Part shown: in pieces, positions 54,185 to 62,291 of the stretch
How the letters are laid out: every line of letters begins with the position of its first letter
How positions within the stretch are numbered: the first letter of the stretch is position 1
Translations under genes and position numbers: made by a program
The notes under the pieces: generated by a model
What the model was told of the DNA's origin: nothing
Databases searched by the model: none
The model's input: only the letters and a program-made list of their open reading frames with translations
Assembly (NCBI RefSeq): GCF_013177695.1
Contig: NZ_WOEY01000058.1
Location: forward strand, 86,219 to 150,218
Reading direction: 5' to 3'
Length of the DNA: 64,000 bases
Source: Paraburkholderia solitsugae
Lineage (GTDB): Bacteria > Pseudomonadota > Gammaproteobacteria > Burkholderiales > Burkholderiaceae

Positions 54185-54973
54185 CTAGTGCCCGTTGAAA
54201 TCCATCGCCGGGCGCGGGCGGCCCGCGTTCAGCGCGTCGACTGCGGAGCGGATCCCGCGCCGCGCGTCGTCAGTGTCGAACAGCGGCATCGCGATGTCGA
54301 ACATTGCTTCGTCCGCTGCCGCGACGCCGCCAACCGCCCATGCGCGCAGCAACGCCTTATGTGCGGCATAGGCCCGAGTGGGGCCGCGTGCGACCTTGCG
54401 CGCGAAATCGGCTGATTCCTTCAGCAGGTCCGCGTCGGCGACCACTCGGTTCACGAGGCCGAAGCGTTCCATCGTCGCGGCAGGGACTTTTTCCGATGTC
54501 AGCGCCCACTCGGACGCGCGCGAGCGGCCCGCGCGCTCCGCGACCCGGTAGATGCCGCCGAGCACGGTGACGATCCCGAGCGTCTGTTCAGGATGCCCAA
54601 ACGTCGCGGATTCGGCCGCGAAGATCACGTCCGCGCGCAGCGCAAGTTCGAGGCCGCCGCCGAAACACAGACCCTGCACCGCGGCGACGACCGGCAGCGG
54701 CAGGTGCTCGAAGCGATTGAACACGGACAGGTAATGGGCGAAGCGGGCACGCAGTTCGCGCACGCTCGCATCGGGCCAGGTCATGATGTCGCCGCCGAAC
54801 GAGAAGTTTTCGCCTTCGCTGCGCACGAGCACCGCGCGCGCGTCGCTGCGCTCGATCGCGGTGACGGCCGCGGCCAGTTCGTCGACCATCTGGTCGTCGA
54901 TGCGATTCTGCGGAGGGCGGTCGAGGACGATCGTCGCGAGGCCATCGTCGAAGCTGACAGTCAGGTGAGACAT
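54185..54973 (-). CDS. Enoyl-CoA hydratase/isomerase family protein
   Basis: 262-residue crotonase-fold enzyme; ATG 54973 has AAAGGA upstream. Oxyanion-hole motifs SEGENFSFGGDIMTW (position usually FSAGAD) and VQGLCFGGGLELALRAD are visible, then FGHPEQTLGIVTVLGGIYRV. The first motif is FSFGGD rather than CAGAD, a notable variant. It is 29 bp after the alpha/beta hydrolase gene. Probably hydrates or cleaves a CoA ester in an unassigned pathway; it is different from the hydratase at 48328. Confidence 0.87.
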   Translation of the reverse strand: MSHLTVSFDDGLATIVLDRPPQNRIDDQMVDELAAAVTAIERSDARAVLVRSEGENFSFGGDIMTWPDASVRELRARFAHYLSVFNRFEHLPLPVVAAVQGLCFGGGLELALRADVIFAAESATFGHPEQTLGIVTVLGGIYRVAERAGRSRASEWALTSEKVPAATMERFGLVNRVVADADLLKESADFARKVARGPTRAYAAHKALLRAWAVGGVAAADEAMFDIAMPLFDTDDARRGIRSAVDALNAGRPRPAMDFNGH

Positions 54974-55002
54974 GGGGAAATCCTTTGTCGTGAAAGTGGT
55001 CG

Positions 55003-55896
55003 TTAGCCAAGGTGCTGCCTGAACCACTCGACTGCGGCTTCACTGGAAAGCCGGAATTGCGACAGATACGGATCGAAGTGGCCGCCTTCGATCGTCACGA
55101 GGCGCTTGGGCTGCAGCGCGCGTTCGTAGGCTGCGAGTTCGAGGTCGGTCAGCGTGATCGCGTCGCGCATGGCGACCACCATCAGGAGTGGCGTCGGCGA
55201 TACGCGCGCGATCCAGTGGCCGGGCTCGTACATGCGCGCGGCGCGTGTCGAGCGGACCGTCACGTTGTTTTCCCACGCGCCGTCCGGCAGCGGCTGCAGA
55301 TAGAAGCCGATCGCGTCCTTCGCGCGATACGACGCGGGGATCGCGGGGTCGGCACTGACGATCGCCTGACGCCGGGGCGGCTCGCCGCGCAATTGTGCGC
55401 GATCGTCGTCGGCGAACGCTTCTTCGATCGCCGCAACGTTCTCCGGCGCAATGCGGCGTAGCCCCTGTTCGTAGCCGCTGATCGTGGGCACCTGCGCGAC
55501 GACGCAGCGCAGGCGCCGCTCGGTCGCGCCGAGCACGATCGCATGGCCGCCCGCATAGCTCGTGCCCCACAGGCCGATACGAGCCGGATCGACGACGTCG
55601 AGACTTTCGAGGAAGCTGATGGCGCGTCGCCAGTCCGCGATCTGACGCCACGGATCGATGTCGTGGCGCGGCGTGCCTTCGCTCGCGCCGAAGCCGCGAT
55701 GATCGTGCAGCAGCACGACGAAGCCGGCTTCGGCGAAAGCGCGCGCGAACGGCTCGAGCGCGTGCTCCTTCACGCCGGCGTAGCCGTGCGCCATGGTGAT
55801 CGCGGGTCGCCGTCCCTCGCCGGGCGGAACGAAGAGCCAGCCGCGCAGCTTGACGCCGCCGTCCACTTCGAATTCCACGTCGGTACGTTTTATCAT
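55003..55896 (-). CDS. Alpha/beta hydrolase (dienelactone/peptidase S9-like)
   Basis: 297-residue soluble hydrolase starting at ATG 55896 with AGGAG upstream. Strand-turn-helix nucleophile GTSYAGGH, oxyanion HGYAG, and a C-terminal GGHFDPY carrying the probable catalytic His. N-terminal DVEFEVDGGVKLRGWLFVP and the HDHRGFGAS block fit the S9/DUF-type alpha/beta hydrolases. It lies between the fused hydrolase and ECH, with short spacers, so it belongs to the operon. Likely acts on an ester or thioester or a C-C bond; not resolvable. Confidence 0.87.
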   Translation of the reverse strand: MIKRTDVEFEVDGGVKLRGWLFVPPGEGRRPAITMAHGYAGVKEHALEPFARAFAEAGFVVLLHDHRGFGASEGTPRHDIDPWRQIADWRRAISFLESLDVVDPARIGLWGTSYAGGHAIVLGATERRLRCVVAQVPTISGYEQGLRRIAPENVAAIEEAFADDDRAQLRGEPPRRQAIVSADPAIPASYRAKDAIGFYLQPLPDGAWENNVTVRSTRAARMYEPGHWIARVSPTPLLMVVAMRDAITLTDLELAAYERALQPKRLVTIEGGHFDPYLSQFRLSSEAAVEWFRQHLG

Positions 55897-55929
55897 TTCA
55901 ATCTCCTGGATTTTGCATGGGCGCGCGAA

Positions 55930-57102
55930 TCACGCGCCGCGATAGAAGAAGCTCGCGTCGAGCTGCCCTTGCAGGACGCGGCCGAGTTCGGCCGAGAATT
56001 TCAGCGCGCCGCCGAGCGGGCGATGATGGATAGCCACGTGAACGATCTTGCCTAGCGCGTTCTTGGTCAGCACCGTGATCCCGCGCATCTGCTCGCCACC
56101 GAATGCCCGTACTTCCCATTCGAGGTAGTTGCGCGGGTCGTTGTGCGCTTCGTGCGTGAATGAGAGCGCCTCATAGATCTTGCTCGCCGCGGTCATTACG
56201 GTCTTGACCTGATCGCTGCCGACGACCGGCTTTGCGAGCGCGCTCGCTTCGAGCACGACGTTCGGGTCAAACGCATCGGCGAACGCGTCCGCGGACTTGC
56301 GCTCGAACGCGCGGGTCCAGCCTTGCGGCGCGACCGGCACGACCGGCGTATGCGAGGCCAGTTCGAGGTTCGCGAGAAACGATCCGACGCTGCGCGCGAC
56401 CGCGTCAGGTTGCTCGACGTGAGCCCAGTGGCCCGCGCGCTCGATCGACACGACGCTCGGCGCTTCGAAGCGCGGCGTCACGCCCGACGAGATCAGTTGG
56501 GCGGTGACGAATGCGTCGCCGGCGCCGCGGATGATCAACACGGGGCCACGGTATCGCGCAGGTTCGGCGCCCGACGGATGGCCGTTGTTCCACAGATCGG
56601 CGAGGGTGCCGACCGCTGCGGCGTCGACGCGGTCGCCTAGCTGGCCGAGATGTTCGAGTTGCGGGTCGCTGAGCTTCACCGACAGGTTGCGGCGCAACTC
56701 GCGCTGCGCGACAGGATTGCCGCCGAGCGCATGGAAAGTGCGCATCGCGTCGTCGGGCAGGCCCGTGCCGCGTAGCGGCACCGGTGTCAACAGCACGAGG
56801 CCGCGGACCCGCTCGTCTAACCGTTGGGCGACGAGTTCGGCGATCTGTGCGCCCATGCTGTGCCCGACGAGCACGACCGGCCGCGACAGCGCGCGGACCT
56901 GCGTCGTGACGTCCGCCGCGAAGCGCTCGAGGCTGTACGGGCCGGGTTCGCCGGCGCGCGCGCCCATTCCGGGAAGATCGACGCGCAGCGCGCCGGCCGC
57001 GCGATCGCCCAGGTGCCGGGCGAGATCGTCCCACGCGGCGGCGCCGTCGAGGAAGCCGTGGATGAACACCAGCGCGGGCTGGGTCGGATGAGTCGGATTC
57101 AT
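55930..57102 (-). CDS. Alpha/beta hydrolase fused to a C-terminal NTF2/SnoaL-like domain
   Basis: 390-residue two-domain protein. Residues 1 to about 255 are an alpha/beta hydrolase: HGFLDGAAAWDD, nucleophile GHSMGA, acid GAGDAFV, and His in ERAGHWAHVEQPD. After a short Val/Pro linker, residues about 265-390 (RAFERKSADAFADAFDPNVVLE onward) form an NTF2-like domain as in SnoaL/limonene-epoxide hydrolase relatives. There is no stop or frameshift between them. This fusion is unusual. It lies 28 bp from the flavin reductase and probably handles the same substrate in two steps or binds it for the hydrolase. Confidence 0.85.
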   Translation of the reverse strand: MNPTHPTQPALVFIHGFLDGAAAWDDLARHLGDRAAGALRVDLPGMGARAGEPGPYSLERFAADVTTQVRALSRPVVLVGHSMGAQIAELVAQRLDERVRGLVLLTPVPLRGTGLPDDAMRTFHALGGNPVAQRELRRNLSVKLSDPQLEHLGQLGDRVDAAAVGTLADLWNNGHPSGAEPARYRGPVLIIRGAGDAFVTAQLISSGVTPRFEAPSVVSIERAGHWAHVEQPDAVARSVGSFLANLELASHTPVVPVAPQGWTRAFERKSADAFADAFDPNVVLEASALAKPVVGSDQVKTVMTAASKIYEALSFTHEAHNDPRNYLEWEVRAFGGEQMRGITVLTKNALGKIVHVAIHHRPLGGALKFSAELGRVLQGQLDASFFYRGA

Positions 57103-57130
57103 GCGTATGCCCTCTTGAGTCGTTCGGAAA

Positions 57131-57841
57131 TCAGCGCGTCGGGCCGGATGCGGACCAGTTCGCGGCGTCGATCGGCGAGTAGCCGTCGTCGAACCCGTCG
57201 AGCCGGCCGATTCTCGCGTTCTGCAGCAGCGTGAGCACCTGTGAGTCGAGCGGCGTCGTGAACGCGTTCTGCACCACCGTGTATTCGGCGGCGAGGCGGC
57301 CGACCGCCTGCAGACCGGCGGTGTCGATGCGGCCGCGATCGAGGTAGAGGTCGTCGCGGATCTGGAAGCGGAGCACTTCGCCGAACACCACGTGGTCGTT
57401 CTGGTCGCCGATCGGGATGATCCGGTCGACCTTGCATTCGAAAGCGATCGGCGCCGCTGCCACGCGCGGCGGACGAACGGTCAGCGACGCGGCCTTCTTG
57501 AGGCCGACCGCGTCGAACTCGTCGACCTCGGACGGGAATTCGAACGCAGTGCGGTGCATCGCGTCCGCGAGCTCGAGGCTCACGATGTTGACGACGAATT
57601 CGCCGGTGTCGCGGATGTTGACGAACGTGTCCTTCAGCGTGACGCCGTCGGAGCGCGGTTGCATCGAGATCGATACCATCGGCGGCTTGCGGCCGACCGC
57701 GGTGAAGAACGAGATCGGCGCGAGATTCGCGACGCCGTCTTTGGAGAGCGTGCTGACCCATGCAATTGCGCGCGGCAGGATCGAGCCAATCAGCAGTTTG
57801 TAGTTCGCGCTGGCGTCCTGAGTCGAGGGATCGACGATCAC
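57131..57841 (-). CDS. Flavin reductase family protein (FMN-binding split barrel)
   Basis: 236 residues from GTG 57841, chosen because AGGAG lies 8 nt upstream and there is no better ATG. FMN-binding split-barrel signatures are visible: RAIAWVSTLSKDGVANLAPISFF, NIRDTGEFVVNIVS and FECKVDRIIPIGDQNDHVVFGEV. The family provides reduced flavin to two-component monooxygenases or acts on its own. No oxygenase component is encoded near it, which leaves its partner unknown. It sits 35 bp after MaoC in the operon. Confidence 0.9.
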   Translation of the reverse strand: MIVDPSTQDASANYKLLIGSILPRAIAWVSTLSKDGVANLAPISFFTAVGRKPPMVSISMQPRSDGVTLKDTFVNIRDTGEFVVNIVSLELADAMHRTAFEFPSEVDEFDAVGLKKAASLTVRPPRVAAAPIAFECKVDRIIPIGDQNDHVVFGEVLRFQIRDDLYLDRGRIDTAGLQAVGRLAAEYTVVQNAFTTPLDSQVLTLLQNARIGRLDGFDDGYSPIDAANWSASGPTR

Positions 57842-57876
57842 GATAAGTCTCCTGGAAATGTATTTGGTGTTCGGTG

Positions 57877-58329
57877 TCAGGCGAGGCGGCGCGCGACGAT
57901 CAGCTTTGCGCTCAGGTTCTGCACGATTTCGCCATGCTGATTGATCGTTCTGGAGCGCAGCACCAGCATTCCACGATCAGTGCGCGAGCGAGACGGGGTC
58001 AGCTCCGCGACTTCGCTTTCGACGTGCAGCACGTCGCCGGGGCGCGTCGGCATCTTCCATTCGATCTCGGCGCCGGCGCCGAGCACGCCGTTGGCCAGCT
58101 TCGGGCCATCGGAGACGAGTAGACGCATCGTGATGGCTGCGGTATGCCAGCCACTCGCGGCGAGTCCGCCGAACATCGTGTCGCGCGCGGCTTCATCGTC
58201 GAGATGGAACGGTTGCGGATCGAACTCCGCGGCGAACCGTTTGATATCAGCAGCGCTGACTTCATACGAATCGGTGGTGAAGGTGTCGCCGACCTTGAGG
58301 TCGTCGAAATAGAGCGTCTCCTGACTCAT
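57877..58329 (-). CDS. MaoC-family (hot-dog) dehydratase
   Basis: 150-residue hot-dog fold protein starting at ATG 58329 (AAAGGA upstream). The hydratase-2 motif is present: DIKRFAAEFDPQPFHLDDEAA, with catalytic Asp and His. Such proteins hydrate (R)-enoyl-CoA or act as acyl dehydratases. It is first in the minus-strand operon MaoC-flavin reductase-hydrolase/NTF2-hydrolase-ECH-LysR. The 234 bp upstream to the tautomerase gene contain the likely promoter but no operator I can define. Confidence 0.9.
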   Translation of the reverse strand: MSQETLYFDDLKVGDTFTTDSYEVSAADIKRFAAEFDPQPFHLDDEAARDTMFGGLAASGWHTAAITMRLLVSDGPKLANGVLGAGAEIEWKMPTRPGDVLHVESEVAELTPSRSRTDRGMLVLRSRTINQHGEIVQNLSAKLIVARRLA

Positions 58330-58563
58330 GATCGTGTCCTTTGAAGCTGGGGATGGCGGGCCGGCCGACCGATTTCGTTCGCTGTCCCGTGGGTGTTGCG
58401 ACTACTTTAGGAAATGTCTCGGAGAGGAGAAAGAGAGCACGGGTGAATGCATCATTTCAATTTCATCAATTATCGGTGCGGCTGACGGTAAGCTGCGGAG
58501 ATACCGCGGTTCATGCGACAACCGGCTTTGATGCGTCGTCTCCGGGGTTGCCGCAGACTTTGT

Positions 58564-59067
58564 TTACTTTTCTACGGTATAGGGAACATCGATACGGGGG
58601 CGGGCGGCCACGGCTTGTTCCATAGCGTCGATGCGTTCGCTGTCGAGCTGCAAGGTATGCGCGGTGAACGCGGTGGTCCAGGTCTGCCCGTCGATACTCC
58701 AGGTCCCGCTAGGAATCTCCTCGATAATGCAAAATACGCGTGGGCCGCTGTCGTCACCCTTCGTTCCGTCGACTTCAAGGATTGTGTCGGTTAGTTCGCG
58801 GGCGAGACTGTCGATCCGCTTTTGATCCATGAAGCCGGCCATGACCCGAACATTGACGCGATAAATGTTCTGCTTGGGAGTTTTTCCGGCGACAGTGATG
58901 TGATGTTGGGGGCGTTCGTCGAGATAGACCCAGGCGACGGACGCGGATGTCTCGTTAACTTCGATTCCTTCCCAACGAAGCGCGATGGACCACAGCTTCG
59001 CCGAGAGCCTGCTTTGAGCCTCTGTGTTCAGTGAACCTTGCGCAAAAGTAACATCCATAAGTGGCAT
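58564..59067 (-). CDS. Tautomerase-superfamily protein with N-terminal proline
   Basis: 167 residues; AGGAG lies 9 nt before ATG 59067. After removal of Met the chain begins with proline (PLMDVTFAQG), the catalytic amino-terminal residue of the tautomerase superfamily. Two beta-alpha-beta-type halves are visible (residues 1-75 and about 75-140), consistent with a fused-dimer cis-CaaD/MSAD-like form. It precedes the MaoC operon on the same strand but with a 234-bp gap, so it may be separately transcribed. Substrate unknown; isomerising a dienol or hydrolysing a halo-acid would be typical. Confidence 0.8.
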   Translation of the reverse strand: MPLMDVTFAQGSLNTEAQSRLSAKLWSIALRWEGIEVNETSASVAWVYLDERPQHHITVAGKTPKQNIYRVNVRVMAGFMDQKRIDSLARELTDTILEVDGTKGDDSGPRVFCIIEEIPSGTWSIDGQTWTTAFTAHTLQLDSERIDAMEQAVAARPRIDVPYTVEK

Positions 59068-59549
59068 GACCAGTACTCCTGAGATTGAAGGGCGGGTGTA
59101 TCAAGAATTGCCTCGCGCCTGGGCTGGTGAGGCATCTCACTTCACCCCATGGCGCGCTTCGGCCCTCTGGGTCGCTAGTGCGGAACCCGCGCGGGTCGAT
59201 GCATTCAAGGTATCAGTCGGGGCGGCGTGCTGTTTGCATTTCCGTGCACGGAAAATTAGCGTATAGCGCACGCGCTGTCTTCGCCGAAGACCGGCAGAGG
59301 GCAAGGCGCGCGGTGGCTAGCACGCCTCGCGAGGTTGCGAAATACCCGTGCGCGTAAGGTCAACTCCTTTTGCACGATGGAGCAAGGGTGGGGCTGCAAC
59401 GAGAACCATAATGGGGATAGTGCGGTCGCTCAGGTAATACCGGAGTACGGCTGATACGCGCAGGTCTGGCAGGTGTGCGATGCAGCAAACCCGAGCGGAT
59501 GAAGCTAGCATCACGCGCAGGGCCGGGTCATTGCGTGTACCCTCGAAAA
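59068..59549. promoter_or_regulatory. Gene-free divergent region with 16-bp perfect palindrome
   Basis: 482 bp between the tautomerase and AraC genes with no credible coding frame. TTTCCGTG (59239-59246) is followed at once by its reverse complement CACGGAAA (59247-59254), a 16-bp perfect palindrome and the best operator candidate. GTGAG-GCAT-CTCAC lies at 59127-59140. Confidence 0.5.
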
Positions 59550-60584
59550 ATGGCGCAAGCGTCTCCCATGGAAGAGGCGCTGAGATTGGAGGCAGACTTG
59601 CAAAACGCTTTCACCGAATGGTCGATCGATGGGGTTCCCACGAACGATCGCACGGACGCCTGGCAGGATGTGCTGAGTCACAGCTACAGGGAGTGGCAGG
59701 TTCCGCAACGGTTGCCTGCGACGTTCTATGCGAGTGTGAAGCAACACGACTTCGCCGGCGCCGGGATTGTTGAAACGATATGTGACCCTTGTATCGGACA
59801 ACGGACACGCGCTCAGGTACGGCATGACGATGATCTGTACGTGGGTGTCCAACTGACCACGGGCGGCCGTGAGCGCTTCAGGATTGGCGATTCCGGGGTG
59901 GAGGTGACATCGGGCGACCTCGTTGTATGGACGACCGATCAGGAGGTGCAGTTCGAAGTGCTTGAGCGGCTGCACAAGGTGACGCTGATGATCCCCTGGT
60001 CATTGATGCGGGAGCGTTTGCCGGAGCGCAAGCAGCCACCATCGGGCGGCAAGATCGAAAGCCGTACGGGCGTTGGCTCGCTGCTGGCGGTCCACCTGCT
60101 GGCACTGTCGAACCAGATCGACAGCCTCGACCAGCGTGTTCAGGCTTCTGTGAGCCGGTCCACGCTCGAACTTCTTGGCATTGCCCTCTCGGGCCAGCAG
60201 CCCTCGGCGACGTTCGATGCGGGTGCGGCGATGCTGCGGCGCGTGAAGGACTTCATCCTGCAGCACCTGCATGAGGAAGATCTGAATCCAACGCGCATCG
60301 CAGAGGCGAACAATATCTCGCTGCGCTACCTGCATATGCTGTTCCAGCGCAGCGAGATGACCGTCTCCGGATTTATCCTGGACAGTCGTCTGCACGTATG
60401 CAAAGAGGCGCTGATTGATCCCGCCTTCCAGCGCCTGCAAATTTCCGAGATCGCGTTCCGGTGGGGCTTCAATTCGCTAAGCCATTTCTGCCGGACCTTC
60501 CGGCAGCGGTATGGCGCCTCGCCCGGCGACGTGCGCCGCGCAGCGCCGAGTAGCACTGTGGGCTCGGGCGCGGACGTTGTCTGA
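59550..60584 (+). CDS. AraC-family transcriptional regulator
   Basis: 344 residues from ATG 59550; ATG 59568 is an alternative and neither has a strong ribosome site. The N-terminal ~200 residues resemble the AraC-binding-like domain of FeaR-type regulators (VGVQLTTGGRERFRIGD). The C-terminal 100 residues are the double helix-turn-helix (IAEANNISLRYLHMLFQRSEMTVSGFIL then ISEIAFRWGFNSLSHFCRTFRQRYG). It converges on the gloA gene of the Dke1-like operon (55 bp apart) and is divergent from the tautomerase, so either may be its target. Confidence 0.9.
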   Translation: MAQASPMEEALRLEADLQNAFTEWSIDGVPTNDRTDAWQDVLSHSYREWQVPQRLPATFYASVKQHDFAGAGIVETICDPCIGQRTRAQVRHDDDLYVGVQLTTGGRERFRIGDSGVEVTSGDLVVWTTDQEVQFEVLERLHKVTLMIPWSLMRERLPERKQPPSGGKIESRTGVGSLLAVHLLALSNQIDSLDQRVQASVSRSTLELLGIALSGQQPSATFDAGAAMLRRVKDFILQHLHEEDLNPTRIAEANNISLRYLHMLFQRSEMTVSGFILDSRLHVCKEALIDPAFQRLQISEIAFRWGFNSLSHFCRTFRQRYGASPGDVRRAAPSSTVGSGADVV

Positions 60585-60639
60585 TTCTGACGCTGACACG
60601 CGGCGGTGGCGCGCCTGACTCGTCACCGCGCCGCATCAC

Positions 60640-61035
60640 TCACACGTAGTGCCCTGAGCGCTCCAGCACCTCGATCTTGTAGCCGTCGGGGTCCTGGATG
60701 AAGAAAAAGCGCGCGAGCATCTCGTCGCCACGTTTGAATTCCTTCACCGCGGTCGGGTTGATACCCAGTCCCGCCATCCGCTCGTGCTCAGATTCGACGT
60801 CTGCTACGGCGACCGCGACGTGCCCGTAGCCATCGCCATGCGTGTAGGCTGGCTCGCGACCCTTGTTCCACGTGAGCTCTATTTCGAAGTCGTTCTCTTC
60901 GTTGCGCAGATACACGAGCGAGAAGTCGCGGAAGTCCAGACGGTGACTGGTCGAGAGTCCGAGCGCATCCTTGTAGAACTGCAACGACCGGTCAAGGTCG
61001 TGAACACGGATCATGGAGTGAATGATCTTGGCCAA
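60640..61035 (-). CDS. gloA: Lactoylglutathione lyase (glyoxalase I)
   Basis: Isomerises the methylglyoxal-glutathione hemithioacetal to S-lactoylglutathione. The 131-residue protein aligns from its first residue with E. coli GloA only if translation begins at TTG 61035, which has GGAAGA 6 nt upstream; the TTG start is therefore chosen. Metal ligands are visible as His in IIHSMIRV, Glu in FEIELTWN, His in GYGHVAVAV and Glu in YKIEVLE. It is the third gene of a unit with an NTF2-like protein and a Dke1-like dioxygenase; Dke1 makes methylglyoxal, the substrate of GloA. Confidence 0.92.
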   Translation of the reverse strand: MAKIIHSMIRVHDLDRSLQFYKDALGLSTSHRLDFRDFSLVYLRNEENDFEIELTWNKGREPAYTHGDGYGHVAVAVADVESEHERMAGLGINPTAVKEFKRGDEMLARFFFIQDPDGYKIEVLERSGHYV

Positions 61036-61127
61036 TTTTTTCTTCCAGAAATAGTAATCCTATATAAAACCTAAGATCGGACCTGTCCGAACCGTCCCTG
61101 CTGCCTGCTGCCTGCTGCGAGCGGCGC

Positions 61128-61481
61128 TTAGCCTGAGAAGGAGGTGAAGGTCTGGACCGCGATCTTTCCATCCTTGATGACAAGCGTATCGGTTGCAAGC
61201 GTCACCCAGGGCTTCGCCTCCCACGCCAGATAGGCGACAACGCCCGCCGTGCTCTTGCTCGTGATCTTGAATGCGGGCCAGAATCCGGGATCGGCGCTCT
61301 CGATGAACGCCTTGAAGAAGGCGCGGATCTCCGCGCTGCCACGATAGGTCTTGTCCGGCGTGATGATCGTCGAGCTGTCGTCGTAGTCTTTCAGAAGCTC
61401 GTCCAGACCTTGAGCGAACGCGCCGAGATGGTGGTCGAACACCTGCTGGGTGGCACCGTCGATCGGTGCTGAATGGGTCAT
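61128..61481 (-). CDS. NTF2/SnoaL-like protein
   Basis: 117 residues from ATG 61481 (GGAG 9 nt upstream; a TTG at 61496 is less likely). A single NTF2-like cone domain: HHLGAFAQGLDELLKDYDDSS, TYRGSAEIRAFFKAFIES, then three long strands ending in VIKDGKIAVQTFTSFSG. No catalytic Asp/His pair is obvious. It lies between dke1-like and gloA genes with 70-92 bp spacers. It might bind or detoxify a pathway intermediate; function unknown. Confidence 0.8.
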   Translation of the reverse strand: MTHSAPIDGATQQVFDHHLGAFAQGLDELLKDYDDSSTIITPDKTYRGSAEIRAFFKAFIESADPGFWPAFKITSKSTAGVVAYLAWEAKPWVTLATDTLVIKDGKIAVQTFTSFSG

Positions 61482-61551
61482 GTTCAATGTCTCCAAAACC
61501 GGTTGCAGATCCCGCAGACAGGCTGTTGCGGGCGTTCGGCTCAGCGCGGGC

Positions 61552-61989
61552 TTAACCCGCGTAGGCGCGCTGCGCTTCGTCCCACGTCACGACGACGATC
61601 GGCGTGCCGTCTTCCTTGATGAATGACAGCGGGCCTAGGAACGTCATGTAGAACTCGCTGTCGACGGGGAAATACGTCTTGTCGTGCCGCGCGTTCGCGG
61701 ATTCGTAGCCGTATGCGGGTGCGACAACGGTGTCACCACCGTGCTCGGCGCCGCCGCGGACATCCATGCGGCCTTTCATCAGAAGATATTCGCCGGGCCC
61801 GACATGGAAGTGGGCATTAAAGGAGGAGCCGGCCGGGCAGTCGAAAATCGCCGTCCAGGCACCCATCTCCGGCGAGGCGTGCAGCATCTTCCAGCGGATG
61901 CCGCCATGGGAAAGCGCATCGGGGAACGCCTTCCAGGGGATATCGTTCAGTTGAACAGCTTCTTCGCGGACCTTCGGCTTGATTTCCAT
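61552..61989 (-). CDS. dke1: Cupin diketone dioxygenase, Dke1 (acetylacetone-cleaving) type
   Basis: Fe(II) cupin predicted to cleave a beta-diketone such as acetylacetone to methylglyoxal plus acetate. ATG 61989 is taken because GGAG is 6 nt upstream, giving 145 residues; the adjacent ATG 61992 is too close to it. The sequence is strikingly like the Acinetobacter Dke1: GGIRWKMLHASPE, CPAGSSF, HFHVGPGEYLLMKGRMDVRGG and EFYMTFLGPLSF. The three-histidine iron site corresponds to His60, His62 and His102 here. It leads the small operon with the NTF2-like protein and gloA, which would remove the methylglyoxal. Upstream there is an inverted repeat. Confidence 0.85.
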   Translation of the reverse strand: MEIKPKVREEAVQLNDIPWKAFPDALSHGGIRWKMLHASPEMGAWTAIFDCPAGSSFNAHFHVGPGEYLLMKGRMDVRGGAEHGGDTVVAPAYGYESANARHDKTYFPVDSEFYMTFLGPLSFIKEDGTPIVVVTWDEAQRAYAG

Positions 61990-62002
61990 CATCGTCTCCT
62001 TT

Positions 62003-62060
62003 GATATCGTCGCTCCCCCAAAAGGGGCGGCAGGTTTTGCGGGGGTGAGACAACGATATC
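62003..62060. promoter_or_regulatory. Inverted repeat in the dke1 leader, candidate operator or hairpin
   Basis: GATATCGT (62003-62010) and ACGATATC (62053-62060) are exact inverted copies. Between them CCCCC (62015-62019) and GGGGG (62041-62045) can also pair, and CCCC-AAAA-GGGG forms a smaller hairpin inside. The element starts 14 bp before the dke1 ATG, so it could act on transcription or translation. Confidence 0.45.
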
Positions 62061-62276
62061 GCCGACAGCCCAGGCAGCGCTTGCCCGATAGCGCAGGTCC
62101 GCTTGCCTGCTAGTGCACGGAGAGTGATGGGCGCATTCAGGGAACCAGGCAGGCCGGCGCCTGGAAGCGAGTCAGAAGGTGACGCGGCAACGGCGTCCGG
62201 AATCGACCCGGTACACGGACCACCAATAAGTGCCAGAAAGCGGTTAACTATAAATATCAAACGCGCCTGTCACGTC

Positions 62277-62291
62277 ATAGTCGTGATCTAT
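62277..62291 (+). promoter_or_regulatory. OxyR-like half-site upstream of katG
   Basis: ATAG-N7-CTAT with an A at the conserved sixth spacer position matches the OxyR consensus half (ATAGnTnnnAnCTAT) except at one spacer base. A second ATAG follows two bases later, but the full tandem copy is poor. It is 278 bp upstream of katG, a long but possible distance. Confidence 0.45.
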
